NCBI GenBank assembly: GCA_024278415.1
Contig: JAJRTI010000005.1
Coordinates: forward strand, 1-8,751
Direction: 5' to 3'
Length of the DNA stretch: 8,751 nt
Source of the DNA: Planctomycetota bacterium
GTDB taxonomy: Bacteria > Planctomycetota > Brocadiia > JAJRTI01
In this document: piece by piece, positions 1 through 7,223 of the stretch
How positions within the stretch are numbered: the first letter of the stretch is position 1
How the letters are laid out: every line of letters begins with the position of its first letter
The notes under the pieces: generated by a model
The model's input: the letters and a program-made list of their open reading frames with translations, nothing else
Database searches by the model: none
What the model was told of the DNA's origin: nothing
Position numbers and translations under genes: made by a program

Positions 1-383
1 GCGCTGCGCAGGTTGAAGCCCACGTGGTAGACGACGCCCGCCTCCTCGGCGAGCAGCGCCAGCTCCCGCGCCTGCGTGCTGGTGTGGCACGGCGGCTTCT
101 GCGTGTAGAGCGGGAAGCCCATCTTGAGGATCTCCTTGCCGACTTCGTAGTGCACGTCCGCGCCGCCGACGCAGAACACCGCGTCGGGGCCCTCCTTCGC
201 CAGCATCACTTGGAAGTCGGTGTACGTGCGTTGGAAGCCGAACTTGGCCTGCGCGACTTGGGCCTTCTCTTCGACGAGATCACAGATGGCGACCGGCTCG
301 ACGTCGTGCTGGTCGAGTTGCGAGAGAATGCGGCGCGTGCAGAAGCGTCCCGCGCCGACGACGCAGATTCGGAGTTTGGGCAT
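1..383 (-). CDS. Gfo/Idh/MocA family oxidoreductase, N-terminal part (runs off the left edge)
   Basis: Translating the minus strand from the ATG at 383 gives an uninterrupted 127-residue N-terminus. It begins MPKLRICVVGAGRF, a Rossmann fold with a GxGxx[C] loop: G10 and G12 are present, and the usual third glycine is C15. An acidic residue follows strand 2 (D35 in VAICDL), which favours NAD(H). The family's EKP motif appears as QKP with Lys96 kept, and VGFN at 121-124 matches the conserved VGFNRRF stretch. Family members are NAD(P)-dependent cytosolic sugar or cyclitol dehydrogenases of about 330-450 aa, so roughly two thirds lies outside the window. The start is supported by AAAGG at 390-394, 6 nt upstream, and by a good promoter at 422-450. 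It is divergent from the secreted glycosidase, which fits sugar catabolism. The substrate cannot be told. The family call is secure; the QKP and C15 changes are mildly atypical. Confidence 0.88.
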   Translation of the reverse strand, partial: MPKLRICVVGAGRFCTRRILSQLDQHDVEPVAICDLVEEKAQVAQAKFGFQRTYTDFQVMLAKEGPDAVFCVGGADVHYEVGKEILKMGFPLYTQKPPCHTSTQARELALLAEEAGVVYHVGFNLRS

Positions 384-421
384 GACTGACCTTTCGGCAT
401 GTGTACTGATGCATCCGTGCG

Positions 422-450
422 ATTCTAAGCGCGCGGGCATCGTCTGTCCA
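422..450 (-). promoter_or_regulatory. Sigma-70-type promoter for the Gfo/Idh/MocA gene
   Basis: On the minus strand, TGGACA (450-445; 5 of 6 to consensus) is separated by exactly 17 nt from TAGAAT (427-422; 5 of 6). The predicted transcript start near 415 leaves a leader of about 30 nt that contains the AAAGG ribosome-binding site. Promoter assignment by eye is inference, but the match and spacing are good for such GC-rich DNA. Confidence 0.5.
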
Positions 451-518
451 TCCACACAGGGCTTGTCCACGCGTGGCAGCCTTCGGCCACAGCGGCGTTG
501 CTGCCGCCTGGCTCTGCC

Positions 519-547
519 TTGACAGCCCGGGAGACCAGCAGTACGCT
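519..547 (+). promoter_or_regulatory. Sigma-70-type promoter for the glycosidase gene
   Basis: A perfect TTGACA at 519-524 is followed by a 17-nt spacer and TACGCT at 542-547, which keeps the TA...T positions of a -10 box. Transcription would start near 554, leaving a leader of about 77 nt before the ATG at 631. The weak -10 suggests low basal activity or help from an activator. Confidence 0.4.
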
Positions 548-618
548 CCTGGAGCAACCACTAACCACGCCAAGCGCGCCACGGATAGCACAGCGCCCGT
601 GAGGTGTCAAGCAACCGC

Positions 619-624
619 GAGGAT
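619..624 (+). promoter_or_regulatory. Ribosome binding site that fixes the glycosidase start
   Basis: GAGGAT lies 6 nt before the ATG at 631. The in-frame GTG at 604 has no such site and would put eight polar residues ahead of the signal peptide, so 631 is the better start. Confidence 0.6.
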
Positions 625-630
625 CCAACC

Positions 631-2961
631 ATGCCCCCCTATGCGATCGCATTGCCCCTGATCGCGGCCTGCGTGTCCGCGCTCGCCGCGGAGCCACAAA
701 ACCTCGTGCGCAACGGCAGCTTCGAACAAGCCGGCAAAGACGGCAAGACGCCGGCAGGCTGGAGCTTTGCCTGGAAGTCCACTCACTCGAGCGACAAGAG
801 CCTTGGGTATCAGAAGCGGGAGCCGGACTGGGGCCTCGACCGCGAGCAGGCGCGCGTCGGCCGACAGAGCTTCCGCATCGCGGTCACGCGCGACAAAGAC
901 GACGGCGTGCTGTCGCAGGAGGGTGTGCCCGCGAAGCCCGGCGCGACGATGTACATGGTCAAGGCATGGATCAAAACGAAAGGCATGAAGGGCGCGACGG
1001 CCAACGTCGCACTCGTGTCGCAGAGCGCCAAGAATAAATGGCTCGGCGCAAACTATTCCATCATCACCGTGCGCGACGACCGGGACTGGACCGAGTATGC
1101 CGGGTACTTCCATGCCCCCCCCAAGACCGCGAAGATGCGGCTGCGCCTGTGGCTGAACTTCAACTACTCTGGCGCGGGCGCGGCGTGGTTCGACGACGTT
1201 CGCGTGTATGCGACCGATCTCAAGGAGATGCCGCCGATCCGCTACGTGGACGACACCCCGCCTCCGCCGATTCGCCCGGAAGAACGGCGCGGCGGGTTCC
1301 GTCTCTTCACCCGCACGTATTTGGAGATGATCTTCCCCAACTCCGTGCCCAAGGCCGATGAGATCGACAGACCGGTCGCGATCGCAGCTACGCCCGGCGA
1401 GCGCGAGCCGATCAGCTTCTGCGTGCGCGCGCTGCGGCCGCTGAAGCGGGTGAAGGTCGAGATCGGCGACTTCGTCGGCCCGGACGGAGCGCGCATCCCC
1501 GCGTCCGCTGTTAGCTTGGGTCTGGTGCGCTTCCTCTACAGGCGCGGGCAAGCCCGATGGGGGCCGTTCATGGATGGCCGCATGCTTGTGCCGACGTACG
1601 TCGAGCCGGGCCGCGCGTTCAACCTTGACGCGCGCGAGACGAAGCAGGTCTGGGCCACGCTGCTCGTGCCCGCAGACGCCAAGCCGGGCGCGTACCGCGC
1701 CACGGCGACCGTGACGCCGGCAGGCGGCGAAGGCCGCGATCTGCCCATCGAGTTGGCCGTGCGGCCGTTCAGGCTCGCCGAGCCGAAGAACGTCTTCTTC
1801 GGCATGTACTCGCGCTTTCACAAGGAGAGCGAGACGAAGCAGGACGAGATCTACGCGGACATGCGTGCGCACGGCATGACGACCGTGGGGCACTGCGGCC
1901 CGTTGGGCTCGAAGATCTCGAAGCAAGGCGGCCGCGTGGTGGTCGCGTTCGACGGCAAGGGTGAACTCGAGCGGGCGATGGCCGCGTATGTCAAGGCGGG
2001 ATTCCCGGAGCCGTTCGTGTGGCTCATGGGCCGGGACGTGATGCGTTGGTGCGAAAAGCAGGGCCCGCTCGAGAGCGACGCGTTTGCGGACAGCTATCGG
2101 CAGGTGATCCTGCGCATTCTCGAACACGGCAAACGCGAAGGGTGGCCGGAAATTATCTTCCAGCCGCTCGATGAGCCGTTCGAGCATGCCAAGCGGCTGG
2201 CCGCGGCCAAGCGCTGCCTCCAAATCCTCAAGTCCATCCCAGGCGTGCGCACGGAGGAGGACGGCCCCAATGGCCGGCCCGAGGCGCTTGAGGAGGTCTA
2301 CGCGCTTTGCGACGTGATCGTGCAGCACGACGGCCCGGTCATGCGCCGCGGACGCTACGACGCGGCCGCGTGGCAGGCGTTCCTCGACCGCACGAAGCGC
2401 GACGGCAAGATGGTGTGGTTCTACAACATCGATCTCACCGGCTACCACCCGGAGGTCATGCGCTGGGGCTACGGGTTCGGGCTCTGGTTCTCCGGCGCGA
2501 CCGGGATGATCGAGTGGGCGTATCAGTTCCCGGTCGGCCGCTGGAGCAATGACAAGGTATACGAGCGCGAGAACACGATCATCTACCAATACCCGCCGGC
2601 CACGACCGAGCCCGGCGGCCCGGCCATTGGCTGGGAGGGCATTCGCGAGGGCGTGGACGACTACAAGTACATCCATCTCCTCCACCAACTCATGGCCCAA
2701 GCCAAGGCTGCGGGCAAGGCGGGCGACGTCGTCGCGGAGGCCGAGGCATTCGTGGCGAAGCTGCGCGCGCAGACCGACTTCCGCGGCCACGAGGGCTCCG
2801 CGTGCCAGGGCGATTGGACCGGGCGCAAAGAGTTCTCCGCGGCCGGCGACAAGACCGTGAGCGGTTCCTACAAGATGGCCAACGGGTGGAGCTTCGCGGA
2901 CTACGACGCCGCGCGGGAGAAGATCGCGGGGTTCATCGTGCAACTGCAAGGGGAGCTGTAG
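631..2961 (+). CDS. Secreted glycoside hydrolase-like protein (CBM-like domain plus GH123/DUF4091-type catalytic domain)
   Basis: The 776-aa protein opens with a Sec signal peptide (MPPYAIALPLIAACVSALAA, cleavage probably after ALA or ALAA near residue 20). Residues 24-192 form a carbohydrate-binding-like jelly roll starting NLVRNGSFEQ and ending with a typical FDDVRVY strand. A second beta-sandwich spans about 246-388 (ATPGEREPISF ... KQVWATLLVPADAKPGAYRA), as in GH123 proteins. A barrel follows, with LDEP near D514/E515, the adjacent Asp-Glu pair that in GH123 provides substrate-assisted catalysis. The C-terminal WEGIREGVDDYKYIHLL (from about 668) is the hallmark of DUF4091. Characterised GH123 enzymes are beta-N-acetylgalactosaminidases, but many DUF4091 proteins are untested, so the substrate is open. 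An alternative GTG start at 604 would give 785 aa. It is divergent from a sugar-type oxidoreductase. A full-length antisense reading frame is a GC artefact. Confidence 0.85.
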   Translation: MPPYAIALPLIAACVSALAAEPQNLVRNGSFEQAGKDGKTPAGWSFAWKSTHSSDKSLGYQKREPDWGLDREQARVGRQSFRIAVTRDKDDGVLSQEGVPAKPGATMYMVKAWIKTKGMKGATANVALVSQSAKNKWLGANYSIITVRDDRDWTEYAGYFHAPPKTAKMRLRLWLNFNYSGAGAAWFDDVRVYATDLKEMPPIRYVDDTPPPPIRPEERRGGFRLFTRTYLEMIFPNSVPKADEIDRPVAIAATPGEREPISFCVRALRPLKRVKVEIGDFVGPDGARIPASAVSLGLVRFLYRRGQARWGPFMDGRMLVPTYVEPGRAFNLDARETKQVWATLLVPADAKPGAYRATATVTPAGGEGRDLPIELAVRPFRLAEPKNVFFGMYSRFHKESETKQDEIYADMRAHGMTTVGHCGPLGSKISKQGGRVVVAFDGKGELERAMAAYVKAGFPEPFVWLMGRDVMRWCEKQGPLESDAFADSYRQVILRILEHGKREGWPEIIFQPLDEPFEHAKRLAAAKRCLQILKSIPGVRTEEDGPNGRPEALEEVYALCDVIVQHDGPVMRRGRYDAAAWQAFLDRTKRDGKMVWFYNIDLTGYHPEVMRWGYGFGLWFSGATGMIEWAYQFPVGRWSNDKVYERENTIIYQYPPATTEPGGPAIGWEGIREGVDDYKYIHLLHQLMAQAKAAGKAGDVVAEAEAFVAKLRAQTDFRGHEGSACQGDWTGRKEFSAAGDKTVSGSYKMANGWSFADYDAAREKIAGFIVQLQGEL

Positions 2962-2971
2962 GCCGCAGGCA

Positions 2972-3002
2972 ACCTCCCGAAGGTTGCCAACCTTCGGGAG
3001 GT
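2972..3002. repeat. Perfect 31-nt palindrome (copy H1), possible transcription terminator between convergent genes
   Basis: Fifteen-base arms (ACCTCCCGAAGGTTG and its exact complement) surround a single C at 2987. It starts 11 nt after the glycosidase stop codon. No T-run follows on either strand, so it is not a classical intrinsic terminator, though so stable a stem could protect or end transcripts from both sides. A diverged copy lies at 4379-4408, upstream of the next gene, which marks it as a repeat family. Confidence 0.75.
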
Positions 3003-3024
3003 CCTCGCCGGCCCACGCCCGCTC

Positions 3025-3094
3025 GTAGCACGCACGTCAGTGCGTATCTGCCACGGCGAACAGGCAGAAGGGAACGCTCTTACGAGCGTGCTAC
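3025..3094. repeat. REP-like paired stem-loop element, copy 1 (GTAG feet on both ends)
   Basis: The element begins GTAGCACGC and ends with the exact complement GCGTGCTAC (3086-3094). Inside are two stem-loops: ACGCAC-GTCA-GTGCGT (3030-3045) and ACGCTC-TTAC-GAGCGT (3074-3089). A GTAG foot 5' of each stem, facing inwards from both ends, is the layout of two inverted REP sequences (BIME). It fills the 3' flank of the URO-D-like gene, ending 10 nt from its stop codon. A second copy in opposite orientation lies at 4538-4596. Confidence 0.75.
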
Positions 3095-3104
3095 GAACGC
3101 AGGG

Positions 3105-4355
3105 CTACCCGCGCCCCACCAGCCCGCGCACGATCTTGCACGCGTCGGCCACGCGGTCTTTCATCCCGCCGTTCAGCGTGCAGGTGTCGCGGAAGATCAG
3201 CTCGACGAAGTTGTCTTTCGCGATGTCGAGCGTCTCCCGAATGTCCTCTTCGAATTCCTTCGCGTCGAAGGTCTTGCCGCACAGCTTCATGGGGTGCGGC
3301 TTGCGCGATAGCACCACTTCCTTGCCCGCGGCCGCGGCCACGACCTCCTGGTCGCACCAGGGTGAGACCGTAGCCTTGCGGAGCGACTTGAAGGTCCGGA
3401 TGTCCGACCAGTATGCGTGCACGGGCTCGCAGCAGCCGTAGTAGAGGAGGCCGTAGCGGTCCGCGATCCGGCGCTGGTAAGGGAAGACGAACTCCGCGTA
3501 CATGGCCGGCGAGATGCCCACCGCGGCCTGGGCCTCCACGAAGCCCCAACAGTCTTCGGCCCGCAGGCTTTCGCCTTCCGCGATCTCGCGGCGGGGCAGT
3601 TCGTCCGTGAACCCGCAGCTCCCGGACCCCACAGACGTTTCTCCGTTGTTGGGCAAGATGAGCCCCTCGGCCTCAAGCCAGTCCAGGAACTCGGCGCCCT
3701 CAGTGGTCATGAAGTCGAAGAACCGATGCACGTTCTCCGGCTCGTCGATCATGGCCATGAAGAGATTGTCCATGCCCATGAGTCGCACGGCCTTGTCGAT
3801 CATGCCGGACCCTGCGCTGAGCGTCTGGCCGCAGGCGATCTTGGCCGGCAGCAGGTCGCCGATGAGCGATTCGGCCATCTCGACGCGGCGATACGTCGCG
3901 TCGCGGTCGACGGTGAACTCGCCACGCTGGAGCTTGTGGAAGCTCTTGCCGAGATCGGCCAGCGGCTCGTTGGTTTGGAACCCGAGCGTGCGGCCAGTAT
4001 CGTCGGCCGCGCGCGTGTATTCGAGGTCCGGACAGATGTTGGGCAGGCCGATGGCCCAGTTGATCGCTATGTAAGGAGCGAACACGCGGTCGTCGTTGAT
4101 GAGCCGGTAGTTCGTGAGTGCGCGGAGCATGGCCTGCTCCAAGCCGCGCTCGAACTCGCCCTCGCACTGGGGCGCGGGCGTGAGGTCGGCGAAGAACGTG
4201 CCGTTGTCCTCGATCTGGAACGGCACGGTGCGCTCCTCGAGCCGGTTGCTGAGCCGCCAGACTTCCCGGCGCGCGTTCATGGTGTCGCTGTTCGCGATCT
4301 CCGCGTACCCCGCGGCGATGGTGCGGAGGCGTTCTCGGTCGGTGGGTGTGGTCAT
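3105..4355 (-). CDS. Uroporphyrinogen decarboxylase-like (URO-D superfamily) protein, probable corrinoid/methyl-transfer type
   Basis: The 416-aa protein has a URO-D barrel pattern: IACGQTLSAGSG (173-184), FFDFMTTEGAEFLDWLEAEGL (212-232), and AMYAEFVFPYQRRIADRYGLLYYGCCEPVHAYW (284-316). True HemE begins with a RQAGRYLPEY motif and is about 340-360 aa; that motif is absent, so heme synthesis is unlikely. Cysteines in YGCCEPVH (C308, C309) and SPWCDQE (C334), and C392, resemble the thiol-rich zinc site of MtaA/CmuA-type methyltransferases, so a methyl-transfer role from a corrinoid or methylated substrate is the best guess. The ATG at 4355 has AGAGGA (4369-4364) 8 nt upstream. The nearest upstream gene on the same strand is the sigma-54 activator, 404 nt away across repeats, so co-transcription is doubtful. 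Family call is firm; reaction is inference. Confidence 0.82.
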   Translation of the reverse strand: MTTPTDRERLRTIAAGYAEIANSDTMNARREVWRLSNRLEERTVPFQIEDNGTFFADLTPAPQCEGEFERGLEQAMLRALTNYRLINDDRVFAPYIAINWAIGLPNICPDLEYTRAADDTGRTLGFQTNEPLADLGKSFHKLQRGEFTVDRDATYRRVEMAESLIGDLLPAKIACGQTLSAGSGMIDKAVRLMGMDNLFMAMIDEPENVHRFFDFMTTEGAEFLDWLEAEGLILPNNGETSVGSGSCGFTDELPRREIAEGESLRAEDCWGFVEAQAAVGISPAMYAEFVFPYQRRIADRYGLLYYGCCEPVHAYWSDIRTFKSLRKATVSPWCDQEVVAAAAGKEVVLSRKPHPMKLCGKTFDAKEFEEDIRETLDIAKDNFVELIFRDTCTLNGGMKDRVADACKIVRGLVGRG

Positions 4356-4378
4356 CTGAGCGGTCCTCTGAGCCTACA

Positions 4379-4408
4379 ACCTCCCGAAGTTTGGCAACCT
4401 TCGGGAGG
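4379..4408. repeat. Palindrome copy H2, in the 5' flank of the URO-D-like gene
   Basis: CCTCCCGAAG (4380-4389) pairs with CTTCGGGAGG (4399-4408). A T-C mismatch and three further pairs close the loop around G4394. The central TTGGCAACC matches the reverse complement of copy H1, so the two copies are inverted relative to each other. It sits 24 nt upstream of the start codon and could form a leader hairpin if transcription begins above it. Confidence 0.7.
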
Positions 4409-4438
4409 CTTATCCGCGGCACGGCCGGATCCAAACGA

Positions 4439-4480
4439 TGTCATTCTGGGCGGAACACAGTGTAGCGAAGAGTCTCATGC
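4439..4480. repeat. Degenerate copy of a dispersed 'TGTCATTCTG...GAAGAATCTC' type repeat
   Basis: TGTCATTCTGGGCGGAACAC followed by AGCGAAGAGTCTCATGC resembles a family of intergenic repeats seen in many environmental genomes, whose usual form is close to TGTCATTCTGAGCGGAGCGA then AGAATCTC. Recognition is from memory of that pattern, not from a search. The copy here is diverged by insertion and substitution. Confidence 0.4.
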
Positions 4481-4537
4481 AGAGCCATCCGGCTGACGCT
4501 TGCGAAGCGGCGACGGCACTTTTCCTGGGTGCGGCTC

Positions 4538-4596
4538 GTAGCACGCTCGTGAGAGCGTTCCGCCGCCGCCCAGAGACGCACTGACGTGCGTGCTAC
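4538..4596. repeat. REP-like paired stem-loop element, copy 2, inverted relative to copy 1
   Basis: GTAGCACGC (4538-4546) pairs with GCGTGCTAC (4588-4596). Inner stem-loops are ACGCTC-GTGA-GAGCGT (4543-4558) and ACGCAC-TGAC-GTGCGT (4576-4591). Both stems and the outer feet match the reverse complement of the element at 3025-3094. The middle differs in length and sequence, so stems and feet are conserved while the linker drifts. Confidence 0.75.
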
Positions 4597-4624
4597 AAGC
4601 GCCCACCAGAGGCCAAAGCGGGGT

Positions 4625-4640
4625 TCCCGCACGTGCGGGA
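4625..4640. repeat. Perfect 16-nt palindrome TCCCGCACGTGCGGGA
   Basis: A perfect dyad with no loop, lying 120 nt beyond the stop codon of the sigma-54 activator. It could be a hairpin foot of the repeat cluster or an operator-like dyad. Nothing nearby decides between these. Confidence 0.5.
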
Positions 4641-4666
4641 CTCTGCCCCCGCACTATGCCGGCGTA

Positions 4667-4743
4667 GTAGCCGCGCCCGCCAGGGTGCGGGCGGATGGGC
4701 GACGCACGCGGCCCCCTCCCCGCATGCTGGCGCATGCGGCTAC
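4667..4743. repeat. REP-like paired stem-loop element, second type
   Basis: GTAGCCGC (4667-4674) is complementary to GCGGCTAC (4736-4743). Inner stems are CGCCCGC-CAGGGT-GCGGGCG (4674-4693) and CCGCATGC-TGGC-GCATGCGG (4720-4739). The two-stem layout with inward GTAG feet is the same as at 3025 and 4538, but the stems differ. Its left half matches 18 of the first 19 bases of the element on the minus strand at 8353-8333. The right stem ends 16 nt from the activator's stop codon. Confidence 0.65.
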
Positions 4744-4759
4744 ATGCACCCCGGCCCCC

Positions 4760-6256
<1,497 letters not shown>

Positions 6257-6300
6257 GATCCCTCACAAGCAGAGTGTGTCGCCCGCGGCAGGTGGCGCCG

Positions 6301-6346
6301 CGTGTCCGGCTGAGGACACGGTGCGATCCGTCCATCCGCCGGACGG
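6301..6346. repeat. Two short inverted repeats in the activator leader
   Basis: CGTGTCC-GGCTGA-GGACACG (6301-6320) and CCGTCC-ATCCGCC-GGACGG (6328-6346) sit 45 and 72 nt upstream of the activator start codon. If transcription starts at the promoter at 6458-6486, both fold in the leader RNA. They could be regulatory hairpins or operator dyads; neither has a T-run on the minus strand. Confidence 0.4.
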
Positions 6347-6457
6347 CGGGTGCGGCAGCCGTGTTCGCCAGAATGCGGGCGATCTGTGAATCGCTCTCTG
6401 CCCCGCTCGTCGGCCGGACGGCGGACGGCTTCCGCATCGTGCGCCAAGTCGTGGCAT

Positions 6458-6486
6458 GTTATAGCCCCGCGCGGTATCGGTGTCAA
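6458..6486 (-). promoter_or_regulatory. Near-consensus sigma-70 promoter for the sigma-54 activator
   Basis: On the minus strand, perfect TTGACA (6486-6481), a 17-nt spacer, then TATAAC (6463-6458; 5 of 6). This is the best promoter match in the window. The predicted start near 6450 gives a leader of roughly 195 nt before the ATG at 6256. Confidence 0.65.
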
Positions 6487-6500
6487 GGTGCGGAGCCGGC

Positions 6501-6529
6501 TTGCAGCCCCCACCGGCCGGGCATAGAAT
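6501..6529 (+). promoter_or_regulatory. Possible promoter for a leaderless methyltransferase transcript
   Basis: TTGCAG (6501-6506; 3 of 6) and TAGAAT (6524-6529; 5 of 6) are 17 nt apart. The -10 box ends 7 nt before the ATG at 6537, which places the transcript start at or next to the start codon. Neither candidate ATG (6528 or 6537) has a Shine-Dalgarno sequence. Leaderless expression is inferred. Confidence 0.4.
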
Positions 6530-6536
6530 GTGGCCC

Positions 6537-7163
6537 ATGCCACACACCGAACTGCCCACCTTCGCCCAAGCCGTCGGCTTGATCGCCCGCTGCGAACGGG
6601 GCGAGATGGCGGCCAACGGCGAGGCCGTGTCTGCGTGGATCGAGTACGCCGACGCGCAGGGCATCTTCCACTTCCCCACGATTGAGTACGTGCAAGCGCT
6701 CGCCGAGGAACTCCAGCGCCTAGCGCCCAAGCAGATCGTCGAGGTGGCCGCGGGCGACGGCAAGCTGGCCCAGGCGTTGTGCGCGCGCGGGCTCGACGTG
6801 GCCGCGACCGATGCGAATGCGGAGGCCAACGGCGTGCGGCGCATGACCGCGGGAGAGGCACTCGCTAAGTTCCAGCCGGACCTGGTGATCGGCTGCTGGG
6901 CGCCGATCGACACGGGCATCGACGCGCAAGTGATGCGTTGGCCGTCGGTGCGCACCTACGTGTACATCGGCCACGAGCACAACGGCATCGTCGGCCACGA
7001 AGGCTTGTGGCAAGCCGCGGGCTGGCGACATCGCCGGCTCGAATCTGCCGACGCGCACAACCTCGGCCGCACGGACTTTTGCCTCAGCTTCGACCCGCCC
7101 GAGATTGTGCAACACGGGTGGACCATGGTGTTGGAACGCGACGCGGGAGCCGGCGTGTGCTGA
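6537..7163 (+). CDS. Class I SAM-dependent methyltransferase-like protein, substrate unknown
   Basis: The 208-aa protein has a Rossmann-type SAM-binding core. Motif I reads IVEVAAGDGKLAQAL (67-81; G73, D74, G75), strand 2 ends with an acidic residue in VAATDAN (D92) that would bind the ribose of SAM, and PDLVIGCWAPID (114-125) fits the strand-4 motif where substrate and methyl donor meet. A helical N-terminal cap of about 60 residues precedes the core. No transmembrane or secretion signal is seen. I do not recognise the subfamily and cannot name the substrate. ATG 6537 was chosen because of the -10 box ending 7 nt before it; in-frame ATG 6528 or a longer GTG start at 6480 are less likely because they overlap promoter elements. 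It is divergent from the sigma-54 activator and lies 60 nt upstream of the sigma factor gene on the same strand. Confidence 0.7.
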   Translation: MPHTELPTFAQAVGLIARCERGEMAANGEAVSAWIEYADAQGIFHFPTIEYVQALAEELQRLAPKQIVEVAAGDGKLAQALCARGLDVAATDANAEANGVRRMTAGEALAKFQPDLVIGCWAPIDTGIDAQVMRWPSVRTYVYIGHEHNGIVGHEGLWQAAGWRHRRLESADAHNLGRTDFCLSFDPPEIVQHGWTMVLERDAGAGVC

Positions 7164-7172
7164 AGCCGGCTC
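7147..7172. repeat. Inverted repeat spanning the methyltransferase stop codon
   Basis: GAGCCGGC (7147-7154) and GCCGGCTC (7165-7172) are exact complements with a 10-nt loop that contains the TGA stop. No T-run follows, so termination is uncertain. It could separate the methyltransferase from the sigma factor at the RNA level. Confidence 0.35.
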
Positions 7173-7173
7173 A

Positions 7174-7194
7174 CCAATGACCAATGACCAGTGA
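7174..7194. repeat. Three tandem heptamers CCAATGA, CCAATGA, CCAGTGA
   Basis: Three consecutive 7-nt units, the third differing at one base, fill most of the gap between the methyltransferase and the sigma factor. The candidate GTG start of the sigma gene at 7191 falls inside the third unit, which argues that this stretch is spacer rather than coding. Confidence 0.6.
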
Positions 7195-7223
7195 CCGTAA
7201 CGCACTCCCGCCCCAATCGTAGG

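Larger units (their letters stand above)
4356..4759. other. 404-nt intergenic region made largely of repeats
   Basis: No coding frame here looks real. The region holds, in order, palindrome copy H2, a degenerate dispersed repeat (4439-4480), REP-like copy 2, a perfect 16-nt palindrome (4625-4640) and a second type of REP-like pair (4667-4743). I found no convincing promoter for the URO-D-like gene; candidate -10 boxes on the minus strand lack a -35 at usable spacing. Confidence 0.7.

Noticed and set aside
607..2949. A 780-codon open frame antisense to the glycosidase gene
   Set aside because: Its length follows from GC-rich codons opposite a real gene. The product is Arg/His/Leu/Val-rich with no fold pattern, while the plus strand shows a signal peptide and clear domains.
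2972..3002. Classical Rho-independent terminator
   Set aside because: The stem is perfect but no T-run follows on either strand, and the sequence recurs upstream of another gene, so it is primarily a repeat.
3105..4355. Assignment of the URO-D-like protein as HemE (heme biosynthesis)
   Set aside because: The N-terminal RQAGRYLPEY motif is missing and the length exceeds the usual size; cysteine motifs fit the methyltransferase branch better.
6452..6465. TGGCATGTTATAGC as a sigma-54 (-24/-12) promoter
   Set aside because: The GG and GC are 9 bp apart rather than the required 10, and the segment overlaps a better sigma-70 -10 box on the other strand.
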